Assembly: GCA_016783865.1 (NCBI GenBank)
Contig: JADHVS010000034.1
Span: 1-29,994 of the forward strand
Direction: 5' to 3'
Source of the DNA: Bacteroidales bacterium
GTDB lineage: Bacteria > Bacteroidota > Bacteroidia > Bacteroidales > SM23-62
DNA length: 29,994 nt
Below the pieces are notes generated by a model. It searched no databases. It was not told the DNA's origin and saw only the letters and a program-made list of their open reading frames with translations. Below, piece by piece: positions 8,318 to 17,096 of the stretch (its first letter is position 1; each line of letters begins with the position of its first letter). Position numbers and translations under genes: made by a program.

Positions 8318-11300
8318 ATGGACAAAATCAATTTCCAGGCTGTAATATTTGACCTCGATGGTGTGATCACAACTACTGCGTTGGTTCATTCCACCGCATG
8401 GCGGGAGATGTTTAACGATTACCTGAAACAGCGTGAAAAAAGATTTGGGAAACCCTTTAAAGAATTTAACCACACTGATGATTACCTGCCCTACGTAGAT
8501 GGCAAACCAAGGTACAAGGGGGTGGCATCGTTTCTGGAATCACGTAACATCGATATCCCGTTTGGTGATCCTTCTGACGGACCTGGGCAGGAAACGGTTT
8601 GCGGACTGGGTAATAAGAAGAATGAGTTTTTCAACCAGATCCTGGAGAGGGACGGGGTGCAGGTTTACCAGTCATCAGTCGATTTTATCCGGGATTTGAA
8701 AAAGGCCGGGGTCCGTATTGGCGTAGCCTCATCCAGTAAAAATTGCATGCCGATACTCGAACGGGCAGGTATACCCGACCTGTTTGAAACAAGGGTGGAT
8801 GGTGTGGTTTCTGCAGAGCTTGGATTAAAGGGCAAACCTGAACCGGATATATTTACCGTGGCCTGCGATAACCTGGGTGTGGAATACGAACTCACTGTTA
8901 TTGTAGAAGATGCAGTGAGTGGAGTGCAGGCAGGCAGGAATGGGAATTTCGGGCTGACCCTGGGTATAGCACGAGAAGGAAACAGCTTGGAATTAAAGAA
9001 GAATGGTGCAGATATTGTCGTTGAGGACATATCAGAACTGGGAGGAATTGAAACCGTCCGGGAATGGTTTGCAAATGGACTGGAGAAAGAAAAATGGTCG
9101 GTTCAGTATCCGGATTATGATCCGGAGAAAGAGAAATCGAGAGAAGCACTGCTGGCTGTCGGTAATGGATATTTCGGAACGCGTGGGGCTATGGAAGAAT
9201 GTTCAGCCGGTGAAAGCAATTATCCCGGTACATACATTACATGCCTTTACAACAGGAGGATCTCCATAGTGGCAGGCAGGGATATTGAAAACGAAGATTA
9301 TGTGAATTGTCCTAACTGGTTGCCGGTAACTTTTAAAGTTGAGGATGGCCCATGGTTTGATCCGAATCGATGGATTATTTTACATATCGACCGGAGGTTG
9401 TCGTTCGGTAATGGTTGTCTGGTAAGGACAATCATCGTAGCCGATAGCAAGGGCAGGGAATTCCGGATTGAATCCAGGCGCATGGCCAGTATGGATGATC
9501 CCCACATGGCGGGTATCGAATATTCAGTTACCCCTGTTAATTTTTCCGGACTACTGACGATACGTTCGGCGATCGACGGTGCCATTATTAATGATGGGGT
9601 GGTGCGTTACCGTCAGCTGGATCAGCACCACCTGGAACCGGTGAGCCAGGGCGGTGAAGGAAATATTCAGTATGTCCATGTGGTTACCAGTCAATCGGGG
9701 ATCGATATCTGTGAAGCAGCCGGGTTGAAAGTTTTTCTGAACGACCAGGAATTGGCCGGTGAATGGATCCATCATCAGAAAGCCGGCTATATTGAATCAG
9801 AGTATGAGGCTAATATTCAAAAAGGACAGACATTGCGCCTGGAAAAGATCGTCTGCATTACCACTTCGAGGGAAACTTTGCGGGATGACCTGGTCGGTTT
9901 TGTGCAGCGAAAATGTGCCGGTGCCGGATCTTTCGATAAAATCCTTCTGAAAAGTGCCGGCAGGTGGAACGAACTTTGGAATGAAATGGATATTTCGGTG
10001 GTGGGTGACCGGTTCGCCCAGAAACTAATCAGGCTGCATATCTATCATCTCCTTGTAACCGCATCTCCTCATTACGATCATCTCGATGCAGCCATTGCTG
10101 CGCGTGGTTTGCACGGGGAAGCATACCGGGGGCATATATTCTGGGATGAACTATACATACTTCCATTTTATCATATTCACCTGCCTGAAGTTTCCAAAGC
10201 CTCCCTGATCTATCGTTGCAGACGCATCGATAAGGCCCGGGAGTATGCTGCATCTTTTGGCTACAAAGGAGCTATGTTCCCGTGGCAGAGCGGCAGTGAC
10301 GGCCGGGAAGAAACCCAGGTCATTCACCTCAATCCAATCTCAGGTGAATGGGGTGAAGATTACAGCTCTCTCCAGCGGCATGTGAATATTGCCATTGCCT
10401 GTAACATCTGGATGTACTACTGGATAACCCAGGATGAGTCCTTTATGTTGAAGCATGGTGCTGAATTGTATTTTGAGATCTGCAGGTTCTGGGTGAGTAA
10501 ATGTAAGCTGGATAATAAGACGGGTAAATATTCCATTGGTCAGGTTATGGGACCGGATGAGTTTCATGAGCATGTGCCCGGATCGGACGAAGGAGGATTA
10601 ATCGATAATGCCTACACTAATATCATGGTAAGCTGGATGCTGGAGAAAGCACAATACCTTGTTGACCACCTGGATCAGGATGGATTGTCTGATATCAGGA
10701 AAACGATTGGTTTTACCCGGGAAGAATTGGAAGAGTGGGATAAGATAAGACATGCGCTTAAGCTTGTCATTAATGACGAAGGTGTTATTTCACAGTTTGA
10801 TGGTTATTTTGAACTGTTGGAACTTGATTGGGATGAATACAGGGAAAAATATGGGAATATTCACAGGATGGACCGTATCCTGAAAGCAGAAGGCAAATCG
10901 CCCGACAAATATAAAGTCGCCAAACAGGCCGATACGCTGATGACCTTCTATAACCTCGATCAGTACGAGGTGAAAGGGATCATCGAACAATTGGGGTACC
11001 AGGTGCCTGCGGATTTACTGGAAAAGAATTTTGACTATTACATTAAGCGGACTTCACATGGATCTACCCTGAGCCGTATCGTACATGCCTGTCTGGCCAA
11101 TCAGCTTAAAAAGAAAGAGCTGGGCTGGACAATGTATATGGAAGCATTAAGCAGCGACTATGTTGATATCCAGGGAGGTACAACGGCTGAAGGTATACAT
11201 GCCGGTGTGATGGGGGCAACCGTTTTATTTGCCCTGAATTCTCTGGCAGGATTGGATTTTCGTAAAGAACACCTGGTTATTGCTCCCGATCTTCCTGAAT

Positions 11301-11476
11301 TGTGGAAGAATATTAAATTCAATTTTGCATTTCGGAAAAATTATTACATCTTTGAAATCACTTCAGAAACCATTCGAATGAAGGTGAAGAGTCATGATAA
11401 TGAGCCGGTTAGGGTTGTTGTAATTGATTCTGAGAGATATATTAAGAGTGGGATCTGGAATGAATTTAAATATTAA
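8318..11476 (+). CDS. Fused beta-phosphoglucomutase-like HAD domain and GH65 glycoside phosphorylase-like domain
   Basis: This is a two-enzyme polypeptide of 1052 residues. Residues 1 to about 250 form a HAD/beta-phosphoglucomutase-like domain with nucleophile and acid/base pair D12 and D14 (FDLDGV), SSSKN, GKPEPD and VEDAVSG. Residues about 260-1052 form a GH65 clan-L fold: GNGYFGTRG near the start, FWDELYILPF, then MGPDEFHEH containing the predicted general acid E748, a candidate phosphate loop TSHGSTLS (912-919) and GGTTAEGIH (953-961). Known GH65 members phosphorolyse alpha-glucosides (trehalose, maltose, kojibiose, nigerose and others) to beta-glucose 1-phosphate, which the HAD half would convert to glucose 6-phosphate. 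From memory, the motif pattern (GREETQ, HLNP) resembles the Mycobacterium Rv3400-Rv3401 type more than classical maltose phosphorylase. Whether it is a phosphorylase or a hydrolase, and for which disaccharide, is not decided by sequence alone. Confidence 0.93.
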   Translation: MDKINFQAVIFDLDGVITTTALVHSTAWREMFNDYLKQREKRFGKPFKEFNHTDDYLPYVDGKPRYKGVASFLESRNIDIPFGDPSDGPGQETVCGLGNKKNEFFNQILERDGVQVYQSSVDFIRDLKKAGVRIGVASSSKNCMPILERAGIPDLFETRVDGVVSAELGLKGKPEPDIFTVACDNLGVEYELTVIVEDAVSGVQAGRNGNFGLTLGIAREGNSLELKKNGADIVVEDISELGGIETVREWFANGLEKEKWSVQYPDYDPEKEKSREALLAVGNGYFGTRGAMEECSAGESNYPGTYITCLYNRRISIVAGRDIENEDYVNCPNWLPVTFKVEDGPWFDPNRWIILHIDRRLSFGNGCLVRTIIVADSKGREFRIESRRMASMDDPHMAGIEYSVTPVNFSGLLTIRSAIDGAIINDGVVRYRQLDQHHLEPVSQGGEGNIQYVHVVTSQSGIDICEAAGLKVFLNDQELAGEWIHHQKAGYIESEYEANIQKGQTLRLEKIVCITTSRETLRDDLVGFVQRKCAGAGSFDKILLKSAGRWNELWNEMDISVVGDRFAQKLIRLHIYHLLVTASPHYDHLDAAIAARGLHGEAYRGHIFWDELYILPFYHIHLPEVSKASLIYRCRRIDKAREYAASFGYKGAMFPWQSGSDGREETQVIHLNPISGEWGEDYSSLQRHVNIAIACNIWMYYWITQDESFMLKHGAELYFEICRFWVSKCKLDNKTGKYSIGQVMGPDEFHEHVPGSDEGGLIDNAYTNIMVSWMLEKAQYLVDHLDQDGLSDIRKTIGFTREELEEWDKIRHALKLVINDEGVISQFDGYFELLELDWDEYREKYGNIHRMDRILKAEGKSPDKYKVAKQADTLMTFYNLDQYEVKGIIEQLGYQVPADLLEKNFDYYIKRTSHGSTLSRIVHACLANQLKKKELGWTMYMEALSSDYVDIQGGTTAEGIHAGVMGATVLFALNSLAGLDFRKEHLVIAPDLPELWKNIKFNFAFRKNYYIFEITSETIRMKVKSHDNEPVRVVVIDSERYIKSGIWNEFKY

Positions 11477-11509
11477 TCCGGAATTATATAATCAGGAAAA
11501 TTGAGTGTT

Positions 11510-12187
11510 ATGTTAGGCGATGTCTTACTCATACAGGAGGTCCATAAATTAGCCGCAAAGGAGATCAAGAGATATGCCCTGCACGCCTTGAGTAAGAAGA
11601 AAAAAGGGTATAAGTATATCGTCGCCCTCTCAGGAGAATCAGGTGCAGGAAAATCGGAATTATCTCATTCACTGGCAAAGTTTCTTAAAGAAGAGAACAT
11701 CCGTGTTAAGGTAATACATACGGATAATTACTATAAGGTTCCACCGCTGCTAAGAAACGAATGGAGAAGGACCCATGGTCTGAAAAGTGTTGGTACCAGC
11801 GAATATGACTGGAGCCTGATCCACCGGAACATTAAAGAATTTAAGGAGGACAGGGAAGCAATGATGCCCTGTATTGATATCATTCCGGACCAGGTGGATA
11901 AATTGATCACCGATTTTAAAAAGATCGATTTCCTGGTGGTGGATGGCCTTTATGCGATAAAAACAAAGGGGATAGACATCAGGGTATTTATCGACCTCAC
12001 CTATCATGAAACCAAGATGATGCAACTGGCCCGCATGAAAGAGACCCAGGATGAATGGCGCATGAAAGTGCTGGAGCAGGAACACCAGAATGTTCTGGCC
12101 CTGAAACAGAGTGCCGATCTCATTATCGACAAAAGCTATGATGTTATCCTGGCCAATCCCGATGATCCCAGGTTCCTTGATCTCTAG
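11510..12187 (+). CDS. Uridine-kinase / phosphoribulokinase-like P-loop kinase
   Basis: This is a soluble P-loop NTP-dependent small-molecule kinase of 225 residues. A short helical leader is followed by Walker A GESGAGKS (42-49), HTDNYYKVPP with the acidic residue expected to bind substrate, and FLVVDGLYAIK corresponding to the Walker B region of uridine kinases. Arg-rich LARMKETQDEWR fits the lid. Its stop-to-start spacing from the GH65 fusion is about 33 bp, so it is probably in that operon, and a sugar or nucleoside acceptor is plausible. The true acceptor cannot be identified. I use the ATG at 11510, which has AGGA about 12 bases upstream; an in-frame TTG at 11501 would add three residues. 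Confidence 0.8.
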   Translation: MLGDVLLIQEVHKLAAKEIKRYALHALSKKKKGYKYIVALSGESGAGKSELSHSLAKFLKEENIRVKVIHTDNYYKVPPLLRNEWRRTHGLKSVGTSEYDWSLIHRNIKEFKEDREAMMPCIDIIPDQVDKLITDFKKIDFLVVDGLYAIKTKGIDIRVFIDLTYHETKMMQLARMKETQDEWRMKVLEQEHQNVLALKQSADLIIDKSYDVILANPDDPRFLDL

Positions 12188-12215
12188 TTCATCGTTCATC
12201 GTTCATCATTCATCG
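12188..12215 (+). repeat. Heptamer array TTCATCG x4
   Basis: TTCATCG, TTCATCG, TTCATCA, TTCATCG begin at the first base after the kinase TAG stop codon. They are followed directly by a G-rich box at 12216-12237 with G-runs at 12218-12219, 12223-12225, 12229-12231 and 12236-12237. Confidence 0.85.
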
Positions 12216-12262
12216 TTGGTGTGGGTGTGGGATGTGGCTTCGTGATTATCCTTTAAAAGTAG

Positions 12263-12321
12263 ATCACACCCTTCCCCCAAATCTAACTCCCTCGACTCAC
12301 GACTCACAACTCACGACTCAC
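12263..12321 (-). repeat. C-rich box plus heptamer array GACTCAC x4 (inverted relative to 12188-12237)
   Basis: On the plus strand a C-rich box with TCACACCCTTCCCCC (about 12264-12278) is followed by GACTCAC, GACTCAC, AACTCAC, GACTCAC (12294-12321). Read on the minus strand the order is heptamers then G-rich box, so it mirrors the element at 12188-12237. The two together fill most of the 195-bp gap before the FadL gene. Confidence 0.75.
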
Positions 12322-12323
12322 TG

Positions 12324-12359
12324 TTTTGTTTTTTCGTAAATATACCTAACTTAGTTTCG
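12324..12359 (+). promoter_or_regulatory. Weak Bacteroidota-type promoter candidate for the FadL gene
   Basis: A TTTG at 12325-12328 (-33-like) and TAGTTTCG at 12352-12359 (one mismatch to TAnnTTTG) precede the ATG at 12383. The spacer is 23 bp, longer than the usual 19-20, so this is only a candidate. Confidence 0.25.
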
Positions 12360-12382
12360 TCTAAACTAAACTTAATCAAACC

Positions 12383-13993
12383 ATGAAAAGATTTTATGCT
12401 CTCATTGCTGCGGCGGTCCTGTTTCTGCCAGTATGGGCCGGTGGTATTGTCACCAATACCAACCACAGTGCAATGTACACCAGGATGCAGTGTCGCGATG
12501 CGACCACTGAAATTGATGCCGTTTACTATAATCCTGCCGGATTAACTAAGATTTCCAACGGACTTCACATTTCATTAAATAATCAATCTATCTGGCAGAC
12601 AAGAATGATTGGCACTGATTATCCCATGTTAACAGGTACTCCGAGGGATTACGAAGCCAAGATTTCAGCTCCGTTGTTCCCGGCTGTTTATGCTGCCTTT
12701 AAATTTGGAAAATTTGCCATTTCGGCTGGTTTTAATCCCATCGGTGGTGGTGGTAGTGCAGCTTATGAAGATGGCGTGCCATCATTCGAATATGGTCCGT
12801 CTGACCTGGTTCCGATCCTGGCTGCTCAGGGTGCACAGGGCTACAGGATGGGTGTAAATTTCGAAGGATCATCTGTATTCTTTGGGTATCAGGCCAACCT
12901 TTCTTACAAGATCAACGACATGATATCAGTTGCTGTTGGAGGAAGACTGGTCACGGCAAAAGAAACCTATACCGGATACCTTAAAGACATTGAATTAAAT
13001 ATGGGTGGTACATGGATGCCAGCTTCAACTGTTTTTACAGGTGCTGCTACCCAGGCTACTGCCGGTGCAGCAAGCCTGACTACCGCTGCAACTGGTTTAC
13101 AAACAGCTATAGATGGAATGCCAGTTATTGGTGACATGATAGTATCTGATCTGGGCATACAGGGTGCCCTTGGACTCATTGGATATACACCGGCGCAAAT
13201 TGCAGCAACAACAAACAGCCAGGCTGTACTTGCTATGAACGGTGCTGCCAGTGCTTATACTGCAACCGCTCAGCAGGCTACAGCAACAGCAGGTTTACTT
13301 CAGGACCAGGAGGTGGATGCTGAAAAGACTGCAACCGGAATCACTCCGATTGTCAGCATAAACATTTCACCCTTACCTATACTTGATGTTGCCGTTAAGT
13401 ATGAGTTTAAGACTGCACTTGAGTTTACCAATAACACAACGTCAGATGTTACCACAGGATTCGATCCCCTCTCAGGTGCGCCTGTCACGATGTTCCCTGA
13501 CGGAGCCAAAACTCACCTGGATATCCCGGCCATGCTTTCTGTAGGTGCATCCGTTCATCCGGGACCACTTACGGTAAACGCTGGATTCCACTACTATTTC
13601 GACGAGAAGGCCGATTGGGACGGACGCGAAGCGTTGCTCGACCGCGGATTATATGAAATTGCACTGGGTGCACAGTTCAATATGGGACTGATGGCTGTGA
13701 GCGCAGGATGGCTGATGACCTCAACCGGTGTGCAGGAAGCCTATCAAACCGATTTGAGTTACAGCTTAAATACCAACACAATTGGTGGTGGTTTGGAATT
13801 ACATCTTTCACCGCTGATTGATGTGAACCTGGCTGCTTCATATACAATTTACGCTGAAGGTCTGAAGAATTTTAAGCGTGAGGTGGGAGGCACAGGCGTA
13901 ACAGGCGTTATCAACGACGTTGCAGAAACCTATAATAAGGATGTATTTATCGTAGCCGTTGGAGTAAACTTACATTTTGCTACAGGCGACTAG
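12383..13993 (+). CDS. OmpP1/FadL/TodX-family outer membrane transport protein
   Basis: This is a predicted outer-membrane beta-barrel channel for hydrophobic compounds, 536 residues. A signal peptide (MKRFYALIAAAVLFLPVWA, residues 1-19) is followed by a mature start GGIVTNTNHS and the family motif DAVYYNPAGL. Many alternating amphipathic strands follow. Compared with the roughly 450 residues of E. coli FadL, the protein carries an Ala/Thr-rich, low-complexity, probably helical insert at about residues 213-316, after YLKDIELN and before ITPIVSINISP. The insert is bounded by recognisable barrel strands, so it looks like an elaborated loop rather than a frameshift. The gene is monocistronic: it is flanked upstream by repeat elements and downstream by a strong intrinsic terminator. 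The transported ligand is unknown. Confidence 0.92.
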   Translation: MKRFYALIAAAVLFLPVWAGGIVTNTNHSAMYTRMQCRDATTEIDAVYYNPAGLTKISNGLHISLNNQSIWQTRMIGTDYPMLTGTPRDYEAKISAPLFPAVYAAFKFGKFAISAGFNPIGGGGSAAYEDGVPSFEYGPSDLVPILAAQGAQGYRMGVNFEGSSVFFGYQANLSYKINDMISVAVGGRLVTAKETYTGYLKDIELNMGGTWMPASTVFTGAATQATAGAASLTTAATGLQTAIDGMPVIGDMIVSDLGIQGALGLIGYTPAQIAATTNSQAVLAMNGAASAYTATAQQATATAGLLQDQEVDAEKTATGITPIVSINISPLPILDVAVKYEFKTALEFTNNTTSDVTTGFDPLSGAPVTMFPDGAKTHLDIPAMLSVGASVHPGPLTVNAGFHYYFDEKADWDGREALLDRGLYEIALGAQFNMGLMAVSAGWLMTSTGVQEAYQTDLSYSLNTNTIGGGLELHLSPLIDVNLAASYTIYAEGLKNFKREVGGTGVTGVINDVAETYNKDVFIVAVGVNLHFATGD

Positions 13994-14018
13994 AATCATT
14001 TAATAGACTTATTTATCG

Positions 14019-14049
14019 AAGGCTGTCACTTGACGTGGCAGCCTTTTTT
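14019..14049 (+). terminator. Rho-independent terminator after the FadL gene
   Basis: AAGGCTGTCAC (14019-14029) pairs with GTGGCAGCCTT (14035-14045) across a 5-base loop TTGAC, giving an 11-bp stem with one G-U pair and a run of six T (14044-14049). It lies 26 bases after the stop codon and is the clearest terminator in the window. Confidence 0.92.
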
Positions 14050-14083
14050 AACTAATTGGTACGATTTTAGCAGATAGGAATCT

Positions 14084-14803
14084 ATGCTACGAACTATTCG
14101 TTTTTACTTTAAGTTGATGGTTTTGATCCCTGCCTTCACGGGGATGATACTTGCCTCATTAACATCATTTTCCCAGGTATACGAAAAACCTAACTTTTCC
14201 TTTTCGAGTCATCCTACCCTTGAGATAGACCGGATTGAATTAAAAGAAGACCGGACCCTGGTTTATATGGCCATAACAAACAAACGGATGGGCTCTTCAT
14301 TTTGTGTGGACACAAATACCTATATCTTGAATTCGCTGGGAGACCAGGAATTCAGGATGACCCAGTCCATGGGCATACCGGATTGTCCTGAAGTACATAA
14401 ATTCGAAGCCATCGGAGAAAAAGTAAGCTTTATCCTGGTATTTCAGCCCATTCCATCTGACCTCAAATACATTGATATCATTGAGGATTGTCCCAATGCA
14501 TGTTTTTCCTTTAAATATGTTATGCTTGACACAGAGCTGAATCAAAAGATCAACCAGGGAATGTTACTGTATGAGTATGGGAAACTGAAAGAAGCATTAA
14601 AGCATTTTGAAGACCTTTTAGCCACACACAACGATTTCATGTCGCCTGTATTCGGTACTGTCTACCTTTATCTCATGTTCATTAATTATGAATTGGGAGA
14701 AATGGATGAAGTAGAACGGCTCTATGAAGAACTGCAGTATTCTTCCATATTGAATAAAGAGGAAATCATTGAGGCCGCACAATTCGAAGGTATTATCGAT
14801 TGA
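14084..14803 (+). CDS. Secreted protein of unknown function with C-terminal TPR-like helices
   Basis: I do not recognise a named family. The 239-residue product starts with a hydrophobic signal-like segment (about 8-32, ending in the Bacteroidota-typical SFSQ), so export to the periplasm is likely. The middle (about 40-145) is predicted beta-rich, resembling an immunoglobulin-like or DUF4384-type fold, with cysteines in SSFCVD, IPDCPE and EDCPNACF that may pair. The C-terminal part (about 155-235) has two or three helix-turn-helix units typical of tetratricopeptides (NQGMLLYEYGKLKEALKHFE). It begins 34 bp after the FadL terminator and is convergent with the BamA/TamA-like gene, so it is probably transcribed on its own. 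Confidence 0.72.
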   Translation: MLRTIRFYFKLMVLIPAFTGMILASLTSFSQVYEKPNFSFSSHPTLEIDRIELKEDRTLVYMAITNKRMGSSFCVDTNTYILNSLGDQEFRMTQSMGIPDCPEVHKFEAIGEKVSFILVFQPIPSDLKYIDIIEDCPNACFSFKYVMLDTELNQKINQGMLLYEYGKLKEALKHFEDLLATHNDFMSPVFGTVYLYLMFINYELGEMDEVERLYEELQYSSILNKEEIIEAAQFEGIID

Positions 14804-14811
14804 CTTCATTT

Positions 14812-14867
14812 ACCTGCAACCTGCAACTTGTAACCTGCACCTCGCACCTCTAACCTCGCACCTCAGA
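14812..14867 (+). repeat. Heptamer array of eight units (ACCTGCA / CCTCGCA)
   Basis: Eight consecutive 7-mers can be read: ACCTGCA, ACCTGCA, ACTTGTA, ACCTGCA, CCTCGCA, CCTCTAA, CCTCGCA, CCTCAGA. The array begins 8 bases after the stop codon of the secreted TPR-like gene and fills most of the 76-bp gap between two convergent genes. Confidence 0.82.
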
Positions 14868-14879
14868 TCAGGCGATCAT

Positions 14880-16262
14880 CTAAAATAAGAAGTTTAGTCC
14901 TATATACGGAGCTTTCGTCCCGTCATCCTCCGGCCGGAAAGTCATTCCATAATCAACTGCAATAATGAAGTTTTGGTTGAGTGCAATATGCAATCCCGCA
15001 CCATAGCCTAAATGCAGGCTTTCGTTCTCATCCGGGAAGAAATCCTGAGGGGTATAGGTTTGTCCGTTAATTGTAATATCCGTGAAGGTTGGCTTGGTGA
15101 AATCATGTTTCTGCACAACCATCCCCGCATCTAAAAAAGTACTTAATGCCAGGTACCAGTTTTGTCCCAGGAAAGTAAAATGGACAAACTTCCACCTTAA
15201 CTCCGTATTTGCGTACACAAATCCATCTCCGACAATACGGTTCCTTAATACTCCTCGAACCGTTTTTGATCCCCCAACGCCATCCCGGGTAAAACTGGGA
15301 GGGCAGTTAAATACAAATGGCAGCATATAAGAAGGTATGTCCCCGAATAGTCTCCCCTGATAGCTTAACCTGTATGCAAAATTCAGGTTTCGTGGTATGA
15401 TGGTAAAATATTGCCTGTGGGTGATCGCAAGCTTAATATATGAAAGATCGCGATTGCTTAAAAATGAGGGTGCTCCAACCACGATGAATTCAGTCCATAT
15501 CCCTTTCATTGGATTTGGTTCATTATCCCTGGTATCAAAAATAACACCACCCTTAAGTAATGTATGGCTGCCTCCATTGATTTCATCCTGGGGGATAATT
15601 CCCCATTGATTTGTATACAAACCATACAGACCTCCTCCAATATACGGAAGCTTGTCTTCATCCGACTGTCCTTTATTTAATTTATCAATATCAACGGTAT
15701 CAATATTGACATTATAAAATTCCACCCCGGCAAACCACTTCAAATGATCTCCTTTAAGGCCTCCTGAAAAGTCTGCCCTTAACCTGAGCATTTTTCGATC
15801 CTGCCGGTAAAACATCCTGGAGATATACTGGTCGTGCTGATCGTCAGAAAAATTCAAATTCAATTTTGACTCATACCCGTTAAAACCATAAAAATCAAGG
15901 CCCTTTTCGGTGAAGTAACTGATTTCTGTTGCCGTGCGTATCCCAGGGATCAGCTTGTCCGAGTCATAGGTAAATTGGTTGATACCACTTTTTTTGGTTG
16001 TGCGCGATACTTCAAAATACAATGAATGATCATACATTGGATACCTCGATCCATCACCAAAATGATAGAAATTAACCAGCCCCCCATATTTAAAACCGAC
16101 ATCCCGGTCGTATGCCACCACCGGAACGGCTCCGAATGACCAGCCGGTTTTCACTGAATCGGCCTTGCTCGATTCATCTGATTTCAAGTGATTTTCATCC
16201 GAGGAAAATGCACTTACTGATAACAGCAAGATGAAAAGAAGGAAAATGGATACCTTTTTCAT
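14880..16262 (-). CDS. BamA/TamA-family outer membrane beta-barrel protein
   Basis: This is a 460-residue outer-membrane protein related to the C-terminal barrel of the Omp85/D15 surface-antigen superfamily. A signal peptide (MKKVSIFLLFILLLSVSAFS) is followed directly by beta-rich sequence; no POTRA domains are evident, so it is a barrel-only member rather than a full BamA. The motif SKTVRGVLRNRIVG matches the superfamily's VRGF/Y lid-loop motif, and DNEPNPMKGIW fits the preceding strand. It ends in YIGLNFLF with a terminal phenylalanine, as expected for a BAM substrate. The reading frame stays open up to 16361, but the residues before MKKVS look non-coding and would overlap the divergent gene, so 16262 is chosen as start. 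Its role is unknown. Confidence 0.87.
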   Translation of the reverse strand: MKKVSIFLLFILLLSVSAFSSDENHLKSDESSKADSVKTGWSFGAVPVVAYDRDVGFKYGGLVNFYHFGDGSRYPMYDHSLYFEVSRTTKKSGINQFTYDSDKLIPGIRTATEISYFTEKGLDFYGFNGYESKLNLNFSDDQHDQYISRMFYRQDRKMLRLRADFSGGLKGDHLKWFAGVEFYNVNIDTVDIDKLNKGQSDEDKLPYIGGGLYGLYTNQWGIIPQDEINGGSHTLLKGGVIFDTRDNEPNPMKGIWTEFIVVGAPSFLSNRDLSYIKLAITHRQYFTIIPRNLNFAYRLSYQGRLFGDIPSYMLPFVFNCPPSFTRDGVGGSKTVRGVLRNRIVGDGFVYANTELRWKFVHFTFLGQNWYLALSTFLDAGMVVQKHDFTKPTFTDITINGQTYTPQDFFPDENESLHLGYGAGLHIALNQNFIIAVDYGMTFRPEDDGTKAPYIGLNFLF

Positions 16263-16354
16263 GATTCGTAATGGTTTAGTGATAATGGTAAACACAATAT
16301 AGGAATTATTTTTATTTTTATATCTCACAATCAGATCTCCACAAATTGAACACA

Positions 16355-17076
<722 letters not shown>

Positions 17077-17096
17077 AACACATTAACCATATAACT

